A stretch of DNA of 64,000 nucleotides from Mycobacterium sp. shizuoka-1 (GTDB lineage Bacteria > Actinomycetota > Actinomycetes > Mycobacteriales > Mycobacteriaceae): assembly GCF_002723835.1 (NCBI RefSeq), contig NZ_BEWG01000022.1, positions 152,287-216,286 of the forward strand. Reading direction: 5' to 3'. Of the stretch, positions 25,812 to 33,741 are shown piece after piece. Numbering within the stretch: position 1 is the first letter of the stretch; every line of letters starts with the position of its first letter. The translations under genes and the position numbers were made by a program. Below the pieces are notes generated by a model. That model did not search any database. It was not told where the DNA came from and worked only from the letters and a program-made list of their open reading frames with translations.

Positions 25812-26627
25812 CTACAGCCCGAGCAGCCCCGGCAGTCCGGCGACCGAATCGATGACATGGCTGGGCTGCATCGCGAATTCGTCTGCCGCCCAACGGTCCA
25901 GCGTGTCCTGGCGGAACTTGCCGGTGCGCACCAGCACCCCGGTCATGCCGACCACCTGGGCGGCGAGCACATCGTTGTTGAGGTCGTCGCCGACCATGTA
26001 CATCTCGTCGGGGTCGACACCGAGCCGAGCGGCCGAGGCCAAGAACCCCGCCGGCGCGGGCTTGCCGACGGCCGTGGCCTTACGCCCGGAGGTCTCCTCC
26101 ATGCCGATCAGGTACATTCCGGTGTCGATCCGCAGCCCCTCGGTGGTGGTCCACGCCGTGCTGCGGTGCATGGCCACCACCGGGATCCCCTGGGCCATCC
26201 ATTCGTAGACCCGGCTCAACGTGCGGTGGCTGTATTCCGGCCCCGCCCCGCCGAGCAGGATGACGTCGGGGACCTCGGGATCGATGCCGTCGTCGTAGAC
26301 CACAGAGTCGATGATGTCGATGCCCGGCATGTCGTCGGTGATCTGGCCGTTGTTGACCAGGAAGCACCGCGCGTCCGGATAGTTGGCGCGCACGTAGTCG
26401 GCGGTCAACGCCGCGGCGGTGATCACCTCGTCGGGACGCACCTCGATACCGGCCTGCGACAGCGCCGCGGCGATCTGCTGGCGGGTGCGGGTGGTGGTGT
26501 TGGTCAGATAGGAGCAGGCGATCTGGTGGTCGGCCAGCACCGCGAGCGCCTCGGCCGCACCGGGGATCGGCTTCCACGAGGTCACCAAGACGCCGTCAAT
26601 GTCGAACAGCACCCCGCCGATAGCCAT
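25812..26627 (-). CDS. HAD-IIA family phosphatase
   Basis: A 271-residue haloacid-dehalogenase-type hydrolase of the NagD/4-nitrophenylphosphatase kind. Motif I FDIDGVL holds the nucleophile Asp; TNTTTRTR is motif II, GKPAP the motif III Lys region, and MVGDDLNNDV motif IV. It dephosphorylates small metabolites (substrate unknown). The start at 26627 (MAIGGVLFDIDG) is set by motif I; it is divergent from the SDR at 26686. Confidence 0.88.
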   Translation of the reverse strand: MAIGGVLFDIDGVLVTSWKPIPGAAEALAVLADHQIACSYLTNTTTRTRQQIAAALSQAGIEVRPDEVITAAALTADYVRANYPDARCFLVNNGQITDDMPGIDIIDSVVYDDGIDPEVPDVILLGGAGPEYSHRTLSRVYEWMAQGIPVVAMHRSTAWTTTEGLRIDTGMYLIGMEETSGRKATAVGKPAPAGFLASAARLGVDPDEMYMVGDDLNNDVLAAQVVGMTGVLVRTGKFRQDTLDRWAADEFAMQPSHVIDSVAGLPGLLGL

Positions 26628-26685
26628 ACCGCGACAGTAAACGGCCACCGGTCGGACGCAACTTGGGCCGACGTATCGTCGTCGC

Positions 26686-27606
26686 ATGAGCAGCAAGTGG
26701 ACCGAAGCGAACGTCCCCGATCAGCACGGCCGCGTCGCGATCGTCACGGGCTCCAACACCGGCCTGGGCTTCGACACTGCGCGCGTGCTGGCCGAGCGCG
26801 GCGCCCGGGTGGTGATGGCGGTCCGCGACACCGCCAAGGGCGATGCCGCCGCAGCGCAGATCCGGCGCGCCGTCCCGAGTGCCGACGTCGCGGTGCACCG
26901 ACTCGATCTCGGCTCGCTGGCTTCGGTGCGCGAGGCCGCCGCCGAGCTCGGCAACAGCTACCCGCGCGTCGACCTTCTGATCAACAACGCCGGGGTGATG
27001 TACCCACCCAAACAAACCACCGCCGACGGTTTCGAGCTGCAGTTCGGCACCAACCATCTGGGTCATTTCGCGCTGACCGGGCTGCTGCTGCCCAACCTGC
27101 TGCCGGTCGACGGGTCGCGGGTGGTGGTGGTCGCCAGCATCGCGCACGACATCCGGGCCAGGATCGACTTCGACGACCTGCAGTGGGAACGCCGCCGCTA
27201 CGAACGCGTCGCCTCCTACGGGCAGTCGAAATTGGCCAACCTGATGTTCGCCTATGAATTGCAGCGCCGGCTGGCCGCCGCGAACGCGAAAACCATTGCG
27301 GTGGCTGCCCATCCGGGTGTGTCGAACACCGAGCTGACCCGCCACGTGCCCGGCGCGTCGCTGCCCGGAGTCAAGATGCTCGCCGGTCTGGTGCTCAACA
27401 GCCCGGAGCTGGGTGCCCTGCCGACATTGCGCGCGGCGACCGACCCCGCTGTCGTCGGCGGCCAGTACTACGGTCCGGACGGGTTCCGCGAGATCCGCGG
27501 CTATCCGAAACTGGTGCAGTCCAGCCGCCAGTCGCACGACCGGGCCGTGCAGCAGCGGCTGTGGGCGGTGTCCGAGGAGCTCACCGGCGTGAGCTTCGAC
27601 ATCTGA
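26686..27606 (+). CDS. Short-chain dehydrogenase (Rv0439c-type)
   Basis: A 306-residue [11 protein letters not shown] near residue 23, NNAGVM, catalytic YGQSK. It sits directly before moeA, the position I recall for Rv0439c in M. tuberculosis, so it is the ancestral copy; the SDR at 21353 is its paralogue. The stop shares an A with the moeA start (TGATG), implying coupled translation. The substrate is unknown. Confidence 0.88.
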   Translation: MSSKWTEANVPDQHGRVAIVTGSNTGLGFDTARVLAERGARVVMAVRDTAKGDAAAAQIRRAVPSADVAVHRLDLGSLASVREAAAELGNSYPRVDLLINNAGVMYPPKQTTADGFELQFGTNHLGHFALTGLLLPNLLPVDGSRVVVVASIAHDIRARIDFDDLQWERRRYERVASYGQSKLANLMFAYELQRRLAAANAKTIAVAAHPGVSNTELTRHVPGASLPGVKMLAGLVLNSPELGALPTLRAATDPAVVGGQYYGPDGFREIRGYPKLVQSSRQSHDRAVQQRLWAVSEELTGVSFDI

Positions 27607-28808
27607 TGCGCACCGTCGCCGAACACCAGCGCGTCGTCGCCGAACTGATCGCTGCCCGCCCGGCGACGGCGGTAGGCCTGACCGAGGCCGAAGGGCTGGC
27701 GCTGGCCGCCGACGTGACCGCACCGCTGTCCCTGCCGGTGTTCGACAACTCCGCGATGGACGGTTACGCAGTCCGCGCCGACGACGTCGCCGGAGCTGAC
27801 AGCGCACCGGTGAGACTTCCTGTCGCCGAAGACATTCCGGCGGGCCGAACCGACCCGCTCACGCTGGCTCCGGGCACCGCGCACCGGATCATGACCGGGG
27901 CGCCGCTGCCGGCGGGTGCGACGGCGGTGGTGCCGGTCGAGGCCACCGACGCCGGTGTCGAAACCGTCGAGATCCGCGCGGCTGCCAAGGCCGGCCAGCA
28001 CATCCGCCGCGCAGGCGAGGACGTGACCGCGGGGACGACGGTGCTGCAGACCGGTCACCTGGTCACCCCGGCCGCACTCGGCCTGGCCGCCGCACTCGGA
28101 CTGGGGTCGCTGACGGTGCGGCCGCGCCAGCGGGTGCTGGTGATGTCGACGGGCACCGAACTGGTCTCGGCCGGCACCGAACTCAAGCCCGGCCAGATCT
28201 ACGAGTCCAACGCCATCATGGTGGCCGCCGCGGTCCGCGAGGCGGGCGGCGACGTGGTGGCCACCCCGACGTCCAGTGATGACGTCGCCCAGTTCAGCTC
28301 GGTGCTCGAAGGCTATGCCGGGCAGGCCGACCTGATCATCACCACCGGCGGCGTCAGCGCCGGTGCGTACGAGGTGGTCAAGGACGCCTTCGGCGCAGGC
28401 TCCGGTGGTGGCGTCGAGTTCGTCAAGGTCGCCATGCAGCCCGGGATGCCGCAGGGCGCGGGCCTCATCAATGGGTGCCCGATCGTCACGCTGCCCGGCA
28501 ACCCGGTGAGCGCGCTGGTGTCCTTCGAGGTGTTCGTCCGGCCGGCCCTGCGGGCGGCGATGGGCCTGCCGCACCCGCACCGGCCGCGGCGCACCGCGGT
28601 GCTGGCCGACGGGCTCACCTCGCCGAAGGGCAAGCGTCAGTTCCGCCGCGGGGTCTACGACGCGGCGGCGGGCACGGTGACCACCTACGGGCCGCCGGCG
28701 TCGCATCATCTGCGCTGGCTGGCCTCGGCGAATTGCCTGCTGGAGATCGCCGAAGACGTCACCGAGATGGCCGCAGGCGAGCAGGTCCAACTGTGGGACC
28801 TGTCCTAG
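27606..28808 (+). CDS. moeA: Molybdopterin molybdenumtransferase MoeA
   Basis: A 400-residue enzyme that inserts molybdate into adenylylated molybdopterin. The motifs are [15 protein letters not shown] near residue 40, [25 protein letters not shown], the MoCF-domain [17 protein letters not shown], and [13 protein letters not shown]. Full length, no oddity. It is coupled to the upstream SDR and followed by psd after 37 bases. Position matches moeA2 (Rv0438c) of M. tuberculosis. Confidence 0.95.
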   Translation: MRTVAEHQRVVAELIAARPATAVGLTEAEGLALAADVTAPLSLPVFDNSAMDGYAVRADDVAGADSAPVRLPVAEDIPAGRTDPLTLAPGTAHRIMTGAPLPAGATAVVPVEATDAGVETVEIRAAAKAGQHIRRAGEDVTAGTTVLQTGHLVTPAALGLAAALGLGSLTVRPRQRVLVMSTGTELVSAGTELKPGQIYESNAIMVAAAVREAGGDVVATPTSSDDVAQFSSVLEGYAGQADLIITTGGVSAGAYEVVKDAFGAGSGGGVEFVKVAMQPGMPQGAGLINGCPIVTLPGNPVSALVSFEVFVRPALRAAMGLPHPHRPRRTAVLADGLTSPKGKRQFRRGVYDAAAGTVTTYGPPASHHLRWLASANCLLEIAEDVTEMAAGEQVQLWDLS

Positions 28809-28845
28809 CGCGGCCGGACTGCGGGCGCACGTAGAATCGTCGCCG

Positions 28846-29559
28846 ATGGCCAGACGCCCCCGCACCGCGGAAGACACCATGAAGTCCGGCCCCCAGCGGC
28901 TGGTCGCGCTGGTGCGTTCCTCCGTTCCCCCTGTTCACCCCGCCGGGCTTCCGTTCATCTCGGCCGGTCTGGCCGTGGCGGCCGTCGGCCGTAGGAACCG
29001 CTGGATCCGCCGAGCGGGCCTGGTGGCTGCTGCGGCCAACGCCGGCTTCTTCCGCCACCCACCGCGGACGCCACCGACCCGCCCGGGCGTGGTGGTGGCC
29101 CCCGCCGACGGGCTGATCTGCCTGGTCGAAGAGGCCGAACCGCCCGCCGAACTGGGCCTGCCCGCGGGACCGCGGCCGCGGGTCAGCATCTTCTTGTCCC
29201 TGCTCGACGCCCACGTGCAGCGGCTCCCGGTCGGCGGCGAGGTGCTGGCTGTCCAGTACCGGCCCGGGAGCTTTCATTCCGCCGACCTGGCGGCGGCCAG
29301 CGAGGACAATGAGCGCAACAGCGTGCTGATCCGCACGCCGGAAGGACGGGAAGTGGTGGTCGTGCAGATCGCCGGCCTGGTCGCGCGTCGCATCATCTGC
29401 GATGTGCACGCCGGGGACAAGGTCGCCATCGGCGACACCTACGGGCTCATCCGGTTCGGCTCGCGGCTGGACACCTATCTGCCGGCCGGCTCGCAGCTGC
29501 TCGTCGAGCCCGGCCAGCGGGCGCTGGCCGGTGAGACGGTGTTGGCGCAGCTGCCGTGA
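28846..29559 (+). CDS. psd: Phosphatidylserine decarboxylase
   Basis: A 237-residue membrane-associated enzyme converting phosphatidylserine to phosphatidylethanolamine. The self-cleavage site that generates the pyruvoyl group is FGSR (Gly205-Ser206), here GS as in actinobacterial short forms; the catalytic His lies in [11 protein letters not shown]. Its last four bases overlap the start of pssA (GTGA), which makes its substrate, so the two steps are co-translated. Confidence 0.95.
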   Translation: MARRPRTAEDTMKSGPQRLVALVRSSVPPVHPAGLPFISAGLAVAAVGRRNRWIRRAGLVAAAANAGFFRHPPRTPPTRPGVVVAPADGLICLVEEAEPPAELGLPAGPRPRVSIFLSLLDAHVQRLPVGGEVLAVQYRPGSFHSADLAAASEDNERNSVLIRTPEGREVVVVQIAGLVARRIICDVHAGDKVAIGDTYGLIRFGSRLDTYLPAGSQLLVEPGQRALAGETVLAQLP

Positions 29560-30410
29560 TCAAACCCCGCCCCCGCCCGCTCATCAGCACCCGTCTGCTG
29601 CCCAGCGCGGTGACCGTGCTGGCCATCTGCCTGGGCTTGACGTCGGTGAAGTACGCCCTGGACCACCGGCCCACCGAGTCGATGGCGTTCTTGGCGGCCG
29701 CGGCCATCCTGGATGCGCTCGACGGGCGGATCGCCCGGGTGCTCAAGGCCACCTCCCGGATGGGCGAGGAGATCGACTCGCTGGCCGACGCGGTGAACTT
29801 CGGGGTGGCCCCGGCCTTCATCGTCTACGCCCTGCTGCTGGCCGACACCCGCATCGGCTGGGTCGTGGTGCTGCTCTATGCGGTGTGCATCGTGCTGCGG
29901 CTCGCGCGCTACAACGCATTGCTCGACGCGGATCTGCCTGCCTACACCAAGGAGTACTTCGTCGGGATGCCCGCGCCGGCCGGCGCGATCGGCGCGATCG
30001 GCCCGCTGGCCGCCAAGATGCAGTGGGGCGACGGCTGGTGGACGTCGTACTGGGCGGTGTCGATCTGGATGGTGGGTGTCTCGCTGCTGGTGGTCAGCCG
30101 CCTTCCAATGCGCAAGGTGCACACCTTCACCGTGCGGCCCAACATGGTGGCCCCGATGCTGGCCCTGCTGGCGATCGCGGTTGCCGCGGCCTTCGTCTTC
30201 CCGTATCTGGTGATCCTGGTGATCATCGCCGCCTACGTCGTGCACATCCCATTCGCCTTCCGAAGCCAGCGGTGGGTCGCCGCGCATCCCGAGGCGTGGA
30301 ACGACCAGCCGCGCCAGCAGCGCGCCGCGCGCCGGGCGATCCGCCGGGCCAAACAACCGACGCGGCGCCGGTCGGTGGCCCGGTTGGGCCTGCGCAGGCC
30401 GGGCGGGTAG
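29556..30410 (+). CDS. pssA: CDP-diacylglycerol-serine O-phosphatidyltransferase
   Basis: A 284-residue integral membrane enzyme that makes phosphatidylserine from CDP-diacylglycerol and serine. The CDP-alcohol phosphotransferase signature is complete: Asp56-Gly57, Ala60-Arg61, Gly70, Asp74, Asp78. About eight hydrophobic segments and a basic C-terminal tail follow. The GTG start overlaps the psd stop. The AAA ATPase follows after 3 bases. Confidence 0.95.
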   Translation: MIKPRPRPLISTRLLPSAVTVLAICLGLTSVKYALDHRPTESMAFLAAAAILDALDGRIARVLKATSRMGEEIDSLADAVNFGVAPAFIVYALLLADTRIGWVVVLLYAVCIVLRLARYNALLDADLPAYTKEYFVGMPAPAGAIGAIGPLAAKMQWGDGWWTSYWAVSIWMVGVSLLVVSRLPMRKVHTFTVRPNMVAPMLALLAIAVAAAFVFPYLVILVIIAAYVVHIPFAFRSQRWVAAHPEAWNDQPRQQRAARRAIRRAKQPTRRRSVARLGLRRPGG

Positions 30411-30413
30411 GGC

Positions 30414-32588
30414 ATGCCCGCGAATCTGGCGCTGACGGCACGGTTGAACACCTCGGCGCTGGACTCCCGCCGGGGCGTGGTTCGGTTGCACCCGGAGGCC
30501 ATCGCCGCCCTGGGCATCCGGGAGTGGGATGCGGTGTCGCTGACCGGTTCGCGCACCACCGCGGCGGTCACCGCGATCGCCTCGCCGGACACCCCGGCCG
30601 GCACCGCACTGCTCGACGACGTGACCCTGTCCAACGCCGGTCTGCGGGAGGACACCACCGTGCTGGTGGCGCCGGTCACCGTCTTCGGCGCCCGCTCGGT
30701 GACCCTGCGCGGCTCGAACCTGGCCACCCAGTCGGTGTCGTCGGCGACCCTGCGCCAGGCGTTGCTGGGCAAGGTGATGACGGTCGGGGACACGGTGTCG
30801 CTGCTGCCGCGCGATCTCGGTCCCGGCACGTCGACGACGCAGGCGAGTTCGGCGCTGGCGTCCTCGGTGGGCATCACGTGGACCTCGGAGCTGCTCACCG
30901 TCACCGGCACGGACCCGGCGGGACCGGTGAGCGTGCAACCGAATTCGTCGGTCACCTGGGGTGACGGCGTGCCCGGGTCCGCCGCGCCCGGCCCGACCGC
31001 GGCGGTCAGCCCGCCGATGGTGTGGCCGGCCTCGCCGGCGGTGTCCGTCGACGACCTCAAGGGTCAGCACGTGCAGGCCGGCCGGCTGGCCGAATGGCTC
31101 AAGCTCGCCCTCGACGAGCCCCAGCTGCTGGAAAAGCTTGGCGCCACACCGAATCTGGGAGTCCTGGTCACCGGCCCTGCCGGGGTCGGCAAGGCCACGC
31201 TGGTCCGCGCGGTGTGCGCCGGGCGGCGCCTGGTCGAACTCGACGGGCCCGACACCGGCGCGCTGGCCGCCGCGGATCGCCACCGCGCCGTGGTCGACGC
31301 CGTCGCCACCGTCACCGCGGGTGGTGGTGTCCTGCTGATCACCGACATCGACGCACTCTTGCCCACGCCTGCCGAGCCGGTGGCGGCCAAGATCCTGACC
31401 GAATTACGCAAGGCCGTCGCCGCGCCCGGGGTCGTGCTGGTGGCCACCTCCCAGCAGCCCGACGCGGTCGATCCGCGGCTGCGCGCGCCCGACCTGTGTG
31501 ACCGCGAGCTGGGCTTGAGCCTGCCCGACGGCACCACCCGCAAGGCACTGCTGGAGGTGCTGCTGCGTGATGTCCCCGCCGAGGATCTGGCATTGGACCA
31601 GATCGCCGAGCGCACACCGGGATTCGTGCGGGCCGATTTGGCGGCCCTGGTGCGGGAGGCGGCGCTGCGGGCGGCCGCCAGAGCCAGCGAGGATGGTAAG
31701 CCGCCGGCCCTGACCCAGGCCGACTTCGCCGGGGCGCTGACCGTCATCCGGCCGCTGTCGCGCTCGGCGACCGAGGAGGTCTCGGTCGGATCGGTGACCC
31801 TCGACGACGTCGGCGACATGGTCGAGGTCAAAGCGGCCCTCACCGAGGCGGTGCTGTGGCCGCTGCAGCACCCGGACACCTTCGCCCGCCTGGGCGTCGA
31901 GCCACCACGGGGGGTGCTGCTCTACGGGCCCCCGGGCTGCGGCAAGACGTTCGTGGTGCGCGCGCTGGCCAGTTCCGGGCGGTTGAGTGTGCATGCCGTC
32001 AAGGGCGCCGAACTGATGGACAAGTGGGTCGGCTCCTCAGAGAAGGCCGTCCGCGAATTGTTCCGGCGGGCAAGGGATTCCGCGCCGTCACTGGTATTCC
32101 TCGACGAGATCGACGCGCTCGCACCCCGGCGTGGGCAAAGCTTCGACTCGGGAGTCACCGACCGGGTGGTGGCGGCGCTGTTGACCGAACTCGACGGCAT
32201 CGAGCCGCTGCGCGACGTGGTGGTGCTCGGCGCCACCAACCGCCCCGACCTGATCGATCCGGCCCTGCTGCGACCAGGCCGCCTGGAGAAGCTGGTGTTC
32301 GTCGAGCCGCCCGACGCCGACGCTCGCCGCGACATCCTGCGCACCGCAGGCAAATCCGTGCCGTTGTCGCCGGAGGTGGACCTCGACGCGCTGGCCGGCG
32401 AGCTGGACGGGTACAGCGCCGCCGACTGTGTCGCACTGCTGCGCGAGGCCGCGCTGACCGCGATGCGCCGTTCCATCGACGCCGCGGATGTCACCGCCGA
32501 CGACGTGGCCAAGGCCCGCGAGACGGTGCGCCCGTCGCTGGATCCGGCTCAGGTGGAATCGCTGCGGGCGTTCGCCGCGGGCCGTTGA
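30414..32588 (+). CDS. CDC48-like AAA+ ATPase with two AAA domains
   Basis: A 724-residue ATPase equal in kind to M. tuberculosis Rv0435c. Residues 1-190 carry a CDC48/VAT-like double-psi barrel N-domain (LNTSALDSRRGVVRLHPEAI, ALGIREWDAVSLTG). D1 has a degenerate Walker A (GPAGVGKAT, Lys260) and ITDID in place of the usual DEID; D2 has the full GPPGCGKT (Lys511), FLDEIDAL and a GATNRPDLIDPALLRPGR second region of homology. D2 is therefore probably the main motor. It unfolds or extracts proteins; its link to phospholipid synthesis is only by operon position. Confidence 0.92.
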   Translation: MPANLALTARLNTSALDSRRGVVRLHPEAIAALGIREWDAVSLTGSRTTAAVTAIASPDTPAGTALLDDVTLSNAGLREDTTVLVAPVTVFGARSVTLRGSNLATQSVSSATLRQALLGKVMTVGDTVSLLPRDLGPGTSTTQASSALASSVGITWTSELLTVTGTDPAGPVSVQPNSSVTWGDGVPGSAAPGPTAAVSPPMVWPASPAVSVDDLKGQHVQAGRLAEWLKLALDEPQLLEKLGATPNLGVLVTGPAGVGKATLVRAVCAGRRLVELDGPDTGALAAADRHRAVVDAVATVTAGGGVLLITDIDALLPTPAEPVAAKILTELRKAVAAPGVVLVATSQQPDAVDPRLRAPDLCDRELGLSLPDGTTRKALLEVLLRDVPAEDLALDQIAERTPGFVRADLAALVREAALRAAARASEDGKPPALTQADFAGALTVIRPLSRSATEEVSVGSVTLDDVGDMVEVKAALTEAVLWPLQHPDTFARLGVEPPRGVLLYGPPGCGKTFVVRALASSGRLSVHAVKGAELMDKWVGSSEKAVRELFRRARDSAPSLVFLDEIDALAPRRGQSFDSGVTDRVVAALLTELDGIEPLRDVVVLGATNRPDLIDPALLRPGRLEKLVFVEPPDADARRDILRTAGKSVPLSPEVDLDALAGELDGYSAADCVALLREAALTAMRRSIDAADVTADDVAKARETVRPSLDPAQVESLRAFAAGR

Positions 32589-32592
32589 TCAG

Positions 32593-33036
32593 CTAGCCGG
32601 CCTCGGCCAGCGCGGCGAGCCGGTCGATCGAGGCCAGCAGCTTGTCCGCCGTGGTGGCCGCAGCGCGCGCCAGCCGGTTCGGATCGCTCAGATCGGTCCA
32701 GTCATAGGTGTGGGTGACCACGGTGGTGGTGTCGTCGACGGGCTCGAGCTGCCAGCGCCACAGATGCCCCGGCGGGGCGGTGCCCGGCTCGGCCGGACGC
32801 CAGGCGATCAGCCTGCCCTCGTCGAACTCGACGATGTGGTTCTCCCGCACGGGCCCTTGGGTGAGCGTCATGGTGAACACGTCGCCCACACCTCGGATGC
32901 GCTGGCCCGCGGCGGCCTGCGCGAGGTTCTCGTTGCCGTCCCATTCGGGCTGCCGAGCCGGGTCGGCGATCAGCTCGAAGAGGGCGGCGGCGGGTGCGGC
33001 GATCCGGCGGCTGGCACTGACGATGCGATCGGCCAT
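32593..33036 (-). CDS. SRPBCC family protein
   Basis: A 147-residue START-like protein (IVSASRRIAAPAAALFELIADP at the start, then TTTVVTHTYDWTDLSDPNRL), a type used for binding hydrophobic ligands. The start at 33036 (MADRIVS) matches the fold's first strand. It is convergent to the AAA ATPase (4-base gap) and divergent from the DUF1707 gene. Confidence 0.8.
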   Translation of the reverse strand: MADRIVSASRRIAAPAAALFELIADPARQPEWDGNENLAQAAAGQRIRGVGDVFTMTLTQGPVRENHIVEFDEGRLIAWRPAEPGTAPPGHLWRWQLEPVDDTTTVVTHTYDWTDLSDPNRLARAAATTADKLLASIDRLAALAEAG

Positions 33037-33076
33037 GCGGCCATTCAACCGCATCCGTTGACAGTCCATTAGTGAC

Positions 33077-33562
33077 ATGTCAGAGTTGGACGGTATGACC
33101 GCTACCGTGCTCCGGATCGGCGACCACGACCGGACAGCTGCCGCCGACCTGCTCTCCCAAGCCCTCGCCCAGGGCTATCTCGACCTCGACGAGTACGAGG
33201 CCCGCGTCCAGGCCGTGTTCGGCGCACGCAGCGCGGAGCATCTGAACCTCGCGCTCGCCGACCTCCCCCATGACCGGATCCAGCGCGCCGACCCCCGCCG
33301 ACTGGCCGCCCGCCGGCGAGCGGCCCGCGCCTCGGTCCGATTCCACCTGGCCGGCTACCTGGCGATGGTCACGATCGTCGTGACGGTGTGGCTGGCCGTC
33401 GCGCTCACCACCGGGCAGACCGCGTACTTCTGGCCGGTCTGGCCGATTCTCGGCGGGGCCGTCGGATTGCTGGGTCACGCCCTTCCGGTGCGCTTCGGAG
33501 CCCTGCCCCCTACCGGGTTCGGATGCCGAAATATGCTGTTGCCCAGCCATATTCGCAGGTAA
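33077..33562 (+). CDS. DUF1707 protein with two membrane helices
   Basis: A 161-residue protein. Residues 10-65 match DUF1707 (LRIGDHDRTAAADLLSQALA, GYLDLDEYEARVQAVFGA), a short SHOCT-like domain often placed before membrane segments. Two helices follow at about 93-114 and 121-138. Its role is unknown, perhaps membrane-linked regulation. An alternative start is six codons in (MTATVLRIG). The next 179 bases to mrpA hold no gene and no clear promoter I can defend. Confidence 0.8.
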   Translation: MSELDGMTATVLRIGDHDRTAAADLLSQALAQGYLDLDEYEARVQAVFGARSAEHLNLALADLPHDRIQRADPRRLAARRRAARASVRFHLAGYLAMVTIVVTVWLAVALTTGQTAYFWPVWPILGGAVGLLGHALPVRFGALPPTGFGCRNMLLPSHIRR

Positions 33563-33741
33563 AGCGGGAGCACACGCCGGCACGTCCGGGTCACCGGGAA
33601 ATCTGCCCCAGTGTCAACACCGTAGACTGTTGACAGGACATAGCCGAAAAACTTTGGCTGACACCCCGACCGACCGGTAGATCACCGACGCGCTGGCGCG
33701 CCCAGATTGCAGCGCCGGCACGTCCTATAGATCGGAGTGCC

